Part shown: positions 55,245 to 63,578 of the stretch, one piece after another
Layout: each line of letters opens with the position of its first letter
Position numbering within the stretch: the first letter of the stretch is position 1
Origin: Halomonas cupida
Lineage (GTDB): Bacteria; Pseudomonadota; Gammaproteobacteria; Pseudomonadales; Halomonadaceae
NCBI RefSeq assembly: GCF_900142755.1
Contig: NZ_FRCA01000004.1
Location: forward strand, 186,001 to 250,000
DNA length: 64,000 nucleotides
Reading direction: 5' to 3'
The notes under the pieces: model-generated
The model's input: only the letters and a program-made list of their open reading frames with translations
Database searches by the model: none
What the model was told of the DNA's origin: nothing
Translations under genes and position numbers: made by a program

Positions 55245-55722
55245 TCGCAGGTCCAGATGCAGGCAGCCATGCCGTGTAGACATGGCACAGGTTGTTCAAG
55301 TCAGTAGGATGAGGGCACAGCAACGTCCGCCAGCCCTCGAAAAGGGCCGCGCACGGGAATTCTCGCCGACGGAAGCGGCGAAGTGAGGAGACCTAGGGCG
55401 GAGTCATACGCCTGGCGGTGAAGACGATCACGTCTATGAAATTCCTTGGTCTACAGGATTCAAGCGGTACAGGCATGAGCCTGGCGAGAAGCAGGCCCCT
55501 TGCCGAAAGGTAATGTTCCGGTGCCCCACCAACTGATGGGGCAGACACAGGATCGGCCAGGATTCTAACACTTCCCGGTCGTTAATGGCACTCCAGCTGG
55601 TCAGCCGACCGTGAGCCTACCTGCAGACACTCGCGCTGACATCCGGGCTGGAACAACCCACCTCGAAGTGTAAGGATTCCCGGGGGTCATCGACCAAGCA
55701 TGAAACTGCTCAGGAATGAGAC
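55245..55722. other. Gene-free region between the SulP and phosphotransferase genes
   Basis: This 478-base stretch has no gene I can support. It has several small stems: GCCCT/AGGGC near 55335-55350, TCGCCG/CGGCGA near 55364-55382, CAGGC/GCCTG at 55470-55483 and TGCCCCA/TGGGGCA at 55522-55543. Their density suggests a structured leader for the SulP gene, but no known riboswitch motif was recognised. Confidence 0.4.
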
Positions 55723-56874
55723 ATGGAACAGTGCGCCCAGAATCAGGCCGCCAACCACAAGGCACCGATGGATGCCTTGCTACGCAGCCTCGAGCGACAG
55801 GGCTCTCATATTGAATGCCACCAACTCCGGCCACTGCCCGATACGGGGCTGGCACATTGGCACGTGCGCCTACCATGTCTGCGCAATATCGACGGATCTG
55901 CAAGACACATCTCTGCACACCGTGAGACCCACGCCTGCGGTCGAACCAGCGCCCAGCGGGATGACTGGGTGGCACGCATACCCAAGCAGAGCCAGATGCA
56001 ACTCGATGCCGAACACAACCTCGCCTACCAGGCAGCCTGCTTCGCACGAGCCCAGGCCGGAGGTCATACGCCCCGACTACATGGCTGCCTGCCCTGCGAT
56101 GACTTGTTACCTCGCGGCGCGCTGCTGGTGGAAGCCATTGACGGGCGCAGCGCCGACCTGCCCAATGACCTTCCGGCCATGACCGAGGCGCTCGCCAGCC
56201 TGCACCGCCTACCGCTACCAACGGCCAGCCAGCCCCTGGACTGCCCTCTTGATCCCTGGCAGGACATGCAACGTGAAATTCGCCACCAGGCGGAATATCT
56301 TCACGCTGCCGGACTCAGTCCGCATAGCCTTCAAGCCATCGAGCGCGCCCTGCGTACACTGCCGGAACGGCTTGAACATTCTCGTGATGCCACCCGGCTG
56401 ATCAGCTTTGATGCCCATCCAGGCAATTTTCTGATCGAACGCACGGGTCGTGCCGTGTTGGTGGACCTGGAGAAATGTCGCTACTCATTACCTGGCTTTG
56501 ATCTGGCTCATATGAGCCTTTACACCTCGACAACCTGGGACATCAATACTCGCGCTATCCTGTTTACCGAAGATATCGTAGCGCTCTATCAGCGCTGGCA
56601 GGATCGCATGGGCCCGGATCGACATGTCCAGAGTTGGCGAGACCTGATCGCCTGTCGCCAGGCCATGTGGCTATGGTCCGTAACCTGGTGCGCCAAGTGG
56701 AAGGCAACACAGCAACGCATGGCCGATTCCAGTCACCACGGCGAGGACTGGTCTTCACAGCTCAGTGATGACGCCTTGATTCAACACGTACGGAATCGCG
56801 TCGACCACTACCTGTCGCTGCCGATCCTCCAGCGAGTGATGCGCGAACTCAGGGAACTCGCTGATGCTGCCTGA
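55723..56874 (+). CDS. APH/choline-kinase-fold phosphotransferase
   Basis: This 383-residue kinase-fold protein has the Brenner motif LISFDAHPGNFLIE (catalytic Asp) and LVDLEKCRYSLPGFDLAHM (metal-binding Asp). The N-terminal half (about residues 1-100) is unusual and may be a divergent ATP-binding lobe. The substrate (small molecule or sugar/aminoalcohol) is unknown; antibiotic resistance should not be assumed. It sits just upstream of ynjBCD in the same direction and may share their transcript. Confidence 0.75.
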   Translation: MEQCAQNQAANHKAPMDALLRSLERQGSHIECHQLRPLPDTGLAHWHVRLPCLRNIDGSARHISAHRETHACGRTSAQRDDWVARIPKQSQMQLDAEHNLAYQAACFARAQAGGHTPRLHGCLPCDDLLPRGALLVEAIDGRSADLPNDLPAMTEALASLHRLPLPTASQPLDCPLDPWQDMQREIRHQAEYLHAAGLSPHSLQAIERALRTLPERLEHSRDATRLISFDAHPGNFLIERTGRAVLVDLEKCRYSLPGFDLAHMSLYTSTTWDINTRAILFTEDIVALYQRWQDRMGPDRHVQSWRDLIACRQAMWLWSVTWCAKWKATQQRMADSSHHGEDWSSQLSDDALIQHVRNRVDHYLSLPILQRVMRELRELADAA

Positions 56875-57004
56875 TGCACGCCCTTCACCCGCCCGACTCA
56901 GCGCATCCTGCACCACCTTGCAGAACAGTTTCGCGACAACCGATTGTACGCGCCGCCAGAGAACCTACCGTACGCTCTACAGGAACCAGGACAGGAAAGC
57001 CCAT

Positions 57005-58273
57005 ATGCCACAGCCTCCATGCCTTTCGCTCCCATGCCGGTGTCTCGCCGGAGCCCTGGTTCTTGCAGGAAAAGTGGGGCTTGCCGGAACACTGGGCCTG
57101 GCCCTGACAGCGACCTCCGCCATGGCCGATACGCTGCCCAATGACTGGGCCGATGTCGAGCATCAGGCACAGGGGCAGAGTCTGTACTGGAACGCCTGGG
57201 GAGGCGACTCCAACGTCAACGCCTATATCGACTGGGTCGGTGATCAGCTCGAACAACGCTGGGATATCGAGCTCGTACACGTCAAGCTGGACGATACCGC
57301 TGCAGCGGTATCCCGAGTGCTGGCCGAGAAGTCTGCCGGCAACGACGACCGGGGAGCCATCGACCTGATCTGGATCAACGGCGAGAACTTCGCGGCCATG
57401 AAAGCCAATGACCTGCTTTTTGGCCCCTGGGCCGAGCACCTGCCCAACTTCGCGCTGACCAATCCATCGCAACAGGCGGAAATGACCACGGACTTCACCA
57501 TTCCTACCGAAGGCTACGAGTCGCCCTGGGGCAAGGCGCAGTTGACCTTCTATTACGATAGCCAGCGCGTCGAGAATCCCCCTCGAGACCTCACCGAACT
57601 GCTGGCGTGGGCGGAACAGAATCCCGGGCGCTTTGCCTATCCGCTGGTACCCGATTTCCACGGTTCGACCTTTCTCAAGCAGGCGCTCATCGAACTGAGC
57701 GAGGATCCCGAGGTCCTGCAACAACCCGCGGAAGAAGCAGACATCGAGACGGTTACCGCCCCGCTCTGGGCTTATCTGGATCAGTTGCACCCCTGGTTGT
57801 GGCGCCAGGGGCAGCATTTCCCCTCGTCAGGTCCAGAGCTGAAGAGTCTGATGGGCGACGGTGAACTGTGGTTGGCCTTCACCTTCAACCCTGCCGAGCC
57901 AGCCGCCGCCGTGGCCAGTTACCAACTGCCGCCCTCGACACGCAGCTATGTGCTGGACAACGGCACCATCGGCAATGTCCATTTCGTGGCGATTCCCTTC
58001 AATGCCAGCCACAAGGCAGCGGCGATGGTTGCCGCCAACTTCCTGCTGTCACCGGAGGCCCAGGCATACAAGCAACGTCTCGATGTATGGGGCGATCCCA
58101 GCGTGCTGGATCTTGATCTGCTGAGCGAGCAGCAGCGCCTGGCGCTCACGCCCGCGGATGAATCCCCGGCTCGCCTGCCTGCGGAGGCCCTGAGTAGAAC
58201 GCTACCCGAGCCTCACCCCAGTTGGATGGAAGCGGTGGAAAAAGGTTGGCTGGAGCGCTATGGCAGCCACTGA
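57005..58273 (+). CDS. ynjB: ABC transporter substrate-binding protein, YnjB family
   Basis: This 422-residue periplasmic protein has a signal peptide ending ALTATSAMA|DT. It has SLYWNAWGGDSNVNAYIDWVG, IDLIWINGENFAAMKANDLLFGPW and YESPWGKAQLTFYYD, the hallmarks of YnjB. The start at 57005 (MPQPPCLSL) follows AGGAAA by about 7 bases. The ligand is not known; thiamine-related compounds have been suggested for Ynj-type systems. The stop overlaps ynjC by 14 bases. Confidence 0.88.
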   Translation: MPQPPCLSLPCRCLAGALVLAGKVGLAGTLGLALTATSAMADTLPNDWADVEHQAQGQSLYWNAWGGDSNVNAYIDWVGDQLEQRWDIELVHVKLDDTAAAVSRVLAEKSAGNDDRGAIDLIWINGENFAAMKANDLLFGPWAEHLPNFALTNPSQQAEMTTDFTIPTEGYESPWGKAQLTFYYDSQRVENPPRDLTELLAWAEQNPGRFAYPLVPDFHGSTFLKQALIELSEDPEVLQQPAEEADIETVTAPLWAYLDQLHPWLWRQGQHFPSSGPELKSLMGDGELWLAFTFNPAEPAAAVASYQLPPSTRSYVLDNGTIGNVHFVAIPFNASHKAAAMVAANFLLSPEAQAYKQRLDVWGDPSVLDLDLLSEQQRLALTPADESPARLPAEALSRTLPEPHPSWMEAVEKGWLERYGSH

Positions 58274-60014
58274 TACCTCTTCCGCTGGTCACGGCTCTCA
58301 CCGTCATGCCGGGCACCAGCGTACGGTCTGGACACGCCTGGTCGGCTGGGCACCACTACTGACCGTTATTCTTCTGGTAGGGCCAGTGGCCGCTGGCCTG
58401 GCCGGTGCGGCAGGTCCGGCATTCGGCTGGCTACCTGCGCTGGGCGGCAACCGACTGAGTCTTGCTCCCTGGCAGGAGCTGCTGGGCACTCCCGGCCTGG
58501 ACAGCATGGTCCGTCTAAGTGTGGTGACCGGTCTGGCAAGTACGGCTCTGGCCCTGACCATTGTCGTGCTGTGCCTTGCAACCTTCGCCGAGACCCGCTC
58601 CTTCAGGTGGATACAGCGCCTGTTGTCGCCACTGCTGGCGGTACCTCATGCCGCCGCCGCCATCGGTATCGCCTTTCTGCTCGCGCCCTCGGGGCTGCTG
58701 ATGCGGCTGCTGTCTCCAGCGCTGACTGGCTTCGAGGTGCCTCCCGACTACCTGTTCCCCGGCGATCACAGCGGTCTGGCCTTGATCATCGGTCTGGTGG
58801 TGAAGGAGGTGCCCTTTCTGCTGCTGGTGAGCCTGGCGGCGCTACCGCAGTGTCAGGCCGATAAGCGGCGCCACATGGCTCTGGCTCTGGGCTATGCCCC
58901 GGTGACGGCCTTCCTCAAGGCGGTACTGCCCTCGCTCTATCCATTGATCCGATTGCCGGTGTATGCGGTGATCGCCTTCTCGTCGTCGAACGTTGAAGTG
59001 GCAATGATTCTCGGCCCCTCGACGCCACCACCACTGGCCGTAAGCGTCGTCCACTGGCTGGCCGACCCGGACTTGAGCCAACGCTTCATGGCCTCGGCGG
59101 GAGCACTGCTGCAGCTCGGAGTGACGCTTGCCGCCCTGCTGAGCTGGTGGTTGCTGGAGCGCCTTGTTGCCTGGCTGAGCCGTTCACTGCTGGAAAATGG
59201 CCAGCGCCGGACCGCCGCCACTTTCGGCCGCCTGCTGGGCAGTTGCCTGTCCTGGTTGAGCATCGGCCTACTGGTAGCCAGTCTGGGCGGCCTGCTGCTG
59301 TGGTCGATGGCTACCTGGTGGCCCTTTCCATCGGCCTGGCCGGAGCCATTGACGTTTGCCAACTGGCGACGTGCACTGGATAGTCTGGGCCCCGCCACCC
59401 TGGACACACTGCTGGTGGCACTGGGCTCGTCATTGATCGCCATCCTGCTGGTCATCGGCTGTCTGGAAAGCGAGACCGTCAACCGCACCCGAATGGGCAA
59501 GGGAGCGACACTGGTGCTCTATCTGCCGTTGCTGATACCTCCGGTGGCCTTTCTCCAGGGGCTGGTTCAGCTTCAGGCTCAGCTGTCGATCACTCCCGGT
59601 ATCGTGACGGTCATCCTCGGTCACTGCCTGTTCGTACTGCCATACATGTTCCTGTCGCTGGCCGAAAGCTATCGCCGTCTGGACCCTCGCTGGTCACAGC
59701 TGGCGGCTTCTCTCGGTCAATCACCCGGTGCTACCTTTGTTCGGGTGAGGTTGCCCATGCTATTGGCCCCGATCGCCGTGGCACTGGCCATTGGCCTGGC
59801 CATCAGCATCGGCCAGTATCTTCCGACCCTGCTTCTTGGCGCAGGCCGCCTGACCACCCTGACCACCGAGGCCGTTACTCTGGCTTCCGGCGGTGACCGA
59901 CGCCTGACCGCTGTCTATGCCCTGGCGCAGTTGATGCTGCCTGCTCTGGGCTTCGCCCTCGCCCTACTGCTGCCGCGCCTGATCTATCGTCAGCGCCGCG
60001 CATTGCAACACTGA
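58260..60014 (+). CDS. ynjC: ABC transporter permease, YnjC family (two fused domains)
   Basis: This 584-residue protein has about 12 membrane segments in two ThiP-like halves. Features include SPLLAVPHAAAAIGIAFLLAPSG and VVKEVPFLLLVSLAALPQ in the first half. LLIPPVAFLQGLVQLQ and a second EAA-type loop (SLGQSPGATFVRVRLPML) lie in the second. It forms the full transmembrane channel for YnjB/YnjD. Confidence 0.88.
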   Translation: MAATDTSSAGHGSHRHAGHQRTVWTRLVGWAPLLTVILLVGPVAAGLAGAAGPAFGWLPALGGNRLSLAPWQELLGTPGLDSMVRLSVVTGLASTALALTIVVLCLATFAETRSFRWIQRLLSPLLAVPHAAAAIGIAFLLAPSGLLMRLLSPALTGFEVPPDYLFPGDHSGLALIIGLVVKEVPFLLLVSLAALPQCQADKRRHMALALGYAPVTAFLKAVLPSLYPLIRLPVYAVIAFSSSNVEVAMILGPSTPPPLAVSVVHWLADPDLSQRFMASAGALLQLGVTLAALLSWWLLERLVAWLSRSLLENGQRRTAATFGRLLGSCLSWLSIGLLVASLGGLLLWSMATWWPFPSAWPEPLTFANWRRALDSLGPATLDTLLVALGSSLIAILLVIGCLESETVNRTRMGKGATLVLYLPLLIPPVAFLQGLVQLQAQLSITPGIVTVILGHCLFVLPYMFLSLAESYRRLDPRWSQLAASLGQSPGATFVRVRLPMLLAPIAVALAIGLAISIGQYLPTLLLGAGRLTTLTTEAVTLASGGDRRLTAVYALAQLMLPALGFALALLLPRLIYRQRRALQH

Positions 60015-60034
60015 AAAATGCCGATGAGATCCCC

Positions 60035-60760
60035 ATGACCAGGCACGATCGACTTCCCAACGACAGCACGCGCCAGCAGGCCCTGCATTTCGATCAGGTC
60101 GAGCTTCATCTCGGCTCCAGACCAATCGTCCGACTCGACACCGAGATCGCCCCAGGCGAGGTCGTCAGCGTCATGGGTCCCTCGGGAGTCGGCAAGTCGA
60201 CGCTGCTGGCCTTCGCCGCCGGCTTTCTGGCACCAGCCTTTCAGGCTCGTGGTCATGTGCGTCTTGGTGACAGCGATCTGACTCATCTGCCGGCCGAGGC
60301 TCGACGTCTGGGACTGCTGTTCCAGGATCCACTGCTGTTTCCGCACTTGAGCGTCGGTGGCAACCTCGCCTTCGGCATGCCGCCGGGCACCTCTCGTCAT
60401 CTACGTCGGCAACGGGTCGAGCAGGCCCTGGCTGATATCGAACTGGAAGGGTTTGCCGACCGTGACCCCGCGACCCTGTCCGGCGGCCAACGCGCTCGGG
60501 TAGCACTGATGCGGGTATTGTTGTCACAGCCTCATGCCATTCTGCTTGATGAGCCCTTCTCGCGCCTGGATACCACTCTACGCCACGACATGCGACAACT
60601 GGTCTTCGACAAGATCCGCCAGAGCGGCCTGCCGGCATTGATGGTGACCCACGACGAGGCGGATGCATCCCACGCCGGTGGACCGGTAATAGCCCTGCAG
60701 CCATTGGGCGGCGAATCGATAACCTCCCAGCCGATGCGAGGCTCGCATGCCCCCGGTTGA
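60035..60760 (+). CDS. ynjD: ABC transporter ATPase, YnjD family
   Basis: This 241-residue ATPase has Walker A GPSGVGKST, LSGGQRARVALMR, Walker B AILLDEPFSRLD and switch VTHDEADA. The length is close to E. coli YnjD. It overlaps the following glycosyltransferase gene by 14 bases, which ties transport and that enzyme into one operon. Confidence 0.9.
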   Translation: MTRHDRLPNDSTRQQALHFDQVELHLGSRPIVRLDTEIAPGEVVSVMGPSGVGKSTLLAFAAGFLAPAFQARGHVRLGDSDLTHLPAEARRLGLLFQDPLLFPHLSVGGNLAFGMPPGTSRHLRRQRVEQALADIELEGFADRDPATLSGGQRARVALMRVLLSQPHAILLDEPFSRLDTTLRHDMRQLVFDKIRQSGLPALMVTHDEADASHAGGPVIALQPLGGESITSQPMRGSHAPG

Positions 60761-61451
60761 CCTGCGCAGTACGCCGCGACTGTCGATCATCCTGATCATG
60801 CTCAACGAGGCCGCCAGCATCCGTGCACGGCTGGAGGCCCTGCAACCACTGCGTGACCAGGGGGCCGAACTCATCGTTGTCGACGGTGGCAGCGAGGATG
60901 ACAGCGCTCACCTGGCAGAGCCTCTGGCCGATCAGTTGCTGGTTACCTCGGCTGGCCGCGCTCACCAGTTGAATCAAGGCGCCGCCCAGGCACGTGCCGG
61001 CCTGCTGATGTTCCTGCATGCGGACACCACGCTACCAGGCAATGCCCCGCAGCTTGTCGAGCAGGCCCTGTCTCGACATCACTGGGGTCGTTTCGATGTA
61101 CATATCGAGGGGCATTCACCCTGGCTCGCGGTGATCGCACGAATGATCAACCTGCGCTCACGACTCAGCGGTATTGCCACCGGCGATCAAGCCATGTTCA
61201 TGAGGCACGACGGCTGGAAGCAAGTCGGCGGCTTTCCCGAACAGCCATTGATGGAAGATATCGAGATGTCGCGACGCCTCAAGCGCCTCTCGGCCCCCAT
61301 CTGCCTGAAGGCCAGGGTGACCACGGATGGGCGCCGCTGGGAGCACGAGGGGGTCTTCGCCACCATATGGCTGATGTGGCGCTTGCGCTGGCGTTACTGG
61401 CGAGGCATCAGCCCGGCACAACTGGCCAGGGAATATCGAAATGTGCGCTGA
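60747..61451 (+). CDS. Family 2 glycosyltransferase, TIGR04283 type
   Basis: This 234-residue GT-A-fold enzyme has LSIILIMLNEAASIRARLEAL and VVDGGSEDDS. The metal DxD-type loop is FLHADTTLPG, followed by GDQAMFMRHDGWKQVGGFPEQPLMEDIEMSRRL. The family label (arsenosugar-associated) comes from other genomes; no arsenic methyltransferase is visible here. It has GAGG 6 bases before the ATG and overlaps both neighbours. Confidence 0.85.
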   Translation: MPPVDLRSTPRLSIILIMLNEAASIRARLEALQPLRDQGAELIVVDGGSEDDSAHLAEPLADQLLVTSAGRAHQLNQGAAQARAGLLMFLHADTTLPGNAPQLVEQALSRHHWGRFDVHIEGHSPWLAVIARMINLRSRLSGIATGDQAMFMRHDGWKQVGGFPEQPLMEDIEMSRRLKRLSAPICLKARVTTDGRRWEHEGVFATIWLMWRLRWRYWRGISPAQLAREYRNVR

Positions 61452-62082
61452 CGAGGTCACCACGGCGAATTTTCCACTGGCTATCCTCGCCAAGGCACCG
61501 GTAGCGGGTCAGGCCAAGACACGCTTGATTCCCACCCTGGGCGCAGAAGGTGCGGCCAGACTCCAGGCCGAGCTGATACGCCATACACTAAGCACTGCAC
61601 TTCAGGCCACTCACTCATCCGCCGTTACGCTGTGGACGGCACTGGATCATCAACACCCGTTATTCCTCGAGCTTTCCGCACAGTTTGCCATAGCGTTGAA
61701 ACCGCAACCCCAGGGAAAACTGGGGATACGCATGTATCATGCTCTTCACGCCATGGGGCAAGCGGGACTGCTGATTGGTACCGACTGCCCAATGCTTGAT
61801 GCCGAATTATTGATTGCCTGTCAGCGATGCCTGACTGAATCCGACACGGTGTTTCTTCCCGCAGAAGATGGTGGATATGGCCTGGTTGGCGTACGTCGCC
61901 CTTCGCGGCAGCTGTTCACCGGCATCGACTGGGGCACGGCAGACGTCATGGCACAGACACGACAGCGACTCGAGGAAATGCAGTGGTCAAGCGTCTATCC
62001 TGCCACCATATGGGATGTGGATAGGCCCGATGATCTAGCAAGACTATATGCACTGAACGAACGGTTTCGTCACCCTCAGTGA
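61441..62082 (+). CDS. Glycosyltransferase/nucleotidyltransferase-like, TIGR04282 (DUF2064) type
   Basis: This 213-residue protein begins with LAILAKAPVAGQAKTRLIPTLG, a sugar-nucleotide loop. It has LIGTDCPMLDAELLIACQR and FLPAEDGGYGLVGVRRPSRQLF, the DUF2064 pattern. It usually accompanies the TIGR04283 enzyme. Together with ynjBCD this makes a five-gene unit whose product is unknown. Confidence 0.85.
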   Translation: MCADEVTTANFPLAILAKAPVAGQAKTRLIPTLGAEGAARLQAELIRHTLSTALQATHSSAVTLWTALDHQHPLFLELSAQFAIALKPQPQGKLGIRMYHALHAMGQAGLLIGTDCPMLDAELLIACQRCLTESDTVFLPAEDGGYGLVGVRRPSRQLFTGIDWGTADVMAQTRQRLEEMQWSSVYPATIWDVDRPDDLARLYALNERFRHPQ

Positions 62083-62381
62083 TTCCAATGAGATGCCAAT
62101 ACCTGACAGCTCGATATATCCTGGCGCCCCTTATTCAGGAAATAACAATTCAGCAAATACTGCGTTATTGCTCCCGAGCATCTGCTGTCACAAGAGAACA
62201 ACACATGGGAACTATACACAGGAACTACGCAAGGCATAGGAGCGCCACAGAACATAGGAACGGCACAGAACACAGGAACGACACAAGCCTGTGACTGCCC
62301 AAGCGTGGTCAGGGTCTCCTTCCCCTGGACAATAAGCAATAGATCAACGACAAATGGACGCAAAGGACTGGAGATTCCAAC
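62083..62381. other. Upstream region of the ECF sigma gene with direct repeats
   Basis: This stretch of about 300 bases has no gene. It contains four 18-bp direct repeats at 62220-62291. GTGACTGCCCAAGCGTGGTC lies just after them. A leftward frame across the repeats (VPVFCAVPMFC-like) is an artefact of the repeats. Confidence 0.6.
62220..62291 (+). repeat. Four 18-bp direct repeats (iteron-like)
   Basis: Units are AGGAACTACGCAAGGCAT, AGGAGCGCCACAGAACAT, AGGAACGGCACAGAACAC and AGGAACGACACAAGCCTG. They share the AGGARC head and a CACARAACAY core. Confidence 0.75.
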
Positions 62382-62963
62382 GTGAGCGATACAACGCTTG
62401 AAGATCGTTACGCAAGACTGGCCAGGGTAAGGCCCCGCTTGCTGTCTTTTGCCCGCCTCCATCTACGAGATCACGCGGCAGCCGAGGATGCTGTACAGGA
62501 GGCCCTGATTGCAGCCATCGAGAAGAATGACAGCTTTTCCGGTCGCTCCGGTTATGAAACCTGGGTATTCGGTATTCTCAAGTACAAGTTGCTCGACCAG
62601 ATGCGCCAGCAGAAACGTCAGGGCAAATGGGAGCCCTTCGACGATGATGCAGGCGAAGAGGTACTTGATCAGATGTTCAGGCGCAGCGGCCACTGGGCGC
62701 CCAACGCTGTCCCTCAATCCTGGGGAGAGCCGGACAAGGCACTGGAGAACGAGAGCTTCTGGCAGGTATTCGATGCCTGCATGCTGGCCCTGCCGGACAA
62801 CGTGGCGAGGGTCTTCTCACTGCGCGAACTGATGGGACTGACCACGGAACAGATCTGTGAGGAAGTCGGCATCAAGGAGAACAATGCCTGGGTCATTCTC
62901 CATCGTGCACGCTTGAAACTACGCTCCTGTCTCGAAAAGGGATGGGTGGAGAACGCAGCATGA
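62382..62963 (+). CDS. ECF sigma factor, Neisseria-Ecf/bufferin-associated type
   Basis: This 193-residue protein has region 2 (LLSFARLHLRDHAAAEDAVQEALIAAIE, WVFGILKYKLLDQMRQQKR) and region 4 (LPDNVARVFSLRELMGLTTEQICEEVGIKENNAWVILHRARLKLR). The linker FRRSGHWAPNAVPQSWGEPDKAL is characteristic of a group that includes the Neisseria Ecf sigma, which controls DUF2282/692/2063 genes. The start is a GTG with GGAGA about 8 bases upstream. It overlaps the anti-sigma gene by 4 bases. Confidence 0.9.
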   Translation: MSDTTLEDRYARLARVRPRLLSFARLHLRDHAAAEDAVQEALIAAIEKNDSFSGRSGYETWVFGILKYKLLDQMRQQKRQGKWEPFDDDAGEEVLDQMFRRSGHWAPNAVPQSWGEPDKALENESFWQVFDACMLALPDNVARVFSLRELMGLTTEQICEEVGIKENNAWVILHRARLKLRSCLEKGWVENAA

Positions 62964-63235
62964 TAATGTGTCGAGCCGCCACCAGGCTCATGTCGAAACA
63001 GCTTGATGTTTCTCTGACTCGCAGGGAGGCCACGCTGCTTCGTTTCCACGTAATGATGTGCAAGGCCTGTCGTCGTTGTCAGCAGCAATTCAACATGCTG
63101 CACGACATTGGCGACCCGTTTATCGAGCGTGCTCCAGACAGCACTGAGGACCTTGAGCGCCATCAGCAGGCTGTCGAACAGGCTCGCCTCTCGAGCAAGA
63201 GCGATACCGACGAATCCAACGACAAGACCGATTGA
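62960..63235 (+). CDS. Zinc-finger anti-sigma factor (zf-HC2 type)
   Basis: This 91-residue protein begins MIMCRAATRLMSKQLDVSLT and has the FHVMMCKACRRCQQQF cluster with His and three Cys, a ZAS-type zinc site. It lacks a membrane segment, so it would be a cytoplasmic, redox- or metal-sensing anti-sigma factor for the ECF sigma encoded just upstream. The tail is acidic and charged. Confidence 0.85.
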   Translation: MIMCRAATRLMSKQLDVSLTRREATLLRFHVMMCKACRRCQQQFNMLHDIGDPFIERAPDSTEDLERHQQAVEQARLSSKSDTDESNDKTD

Positions 63236-63578
63236 TGTCTCCAGAGATGGCAGGCAGTCACCAGCAGAGCAGAATATCCATCAGTCGCCCCTCGGCTCCG
63301 TTGCCCTGCTCAGCAGAGCGCAACCCCGTGGTCCTGGTGCTCCGAGCTGGTGAGCCTGGCTTGCGGCCAGGATCTCACCAGATCACCCTACACTGCCACT
63401 CGACCGATCCTTCCATCCTCGCTGAATCCCACGGGACCTGACGCCTGCGTCTGGCCCTGCCATACAGCAAGACGAATAGCAGCAATTATCCTGTAAGGAC
63501 CGCGTCAGCACAGCGACACAATAAAAAGGCGACCCGCACACTTGTGCCCAGCTGTCGAGTTACCGAGGATCCCGCATC
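63236..63578. other. Gene-free stretch before the DUF3047 gene
   Basis: In this 343-base region I see no gene or strong terminator. A short frame at 63232-63441 has no ribosome site or family features. The last 100 bases are likely promoter DNA for the next gene. Confidence 0.45.

Noticed and set aside
55723..56874. Aminoglycoside-resistance kinase
   Set aside because: Only the generic APH-fold motifs are present; the N-terminal half and genomic context do not support a resistance role.
62076..62462. Cys/Val/Pro-rich leftward frame upstream of the ECF gene
   Set aside because: It is produced by the 18-bp repeats and crosses into the ECF gene on the opposite strand.
63232..63441. Small frame after the anti-sigma gene
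   Set aside because: No ribosome site, no family features, composition like non-coding DNA.
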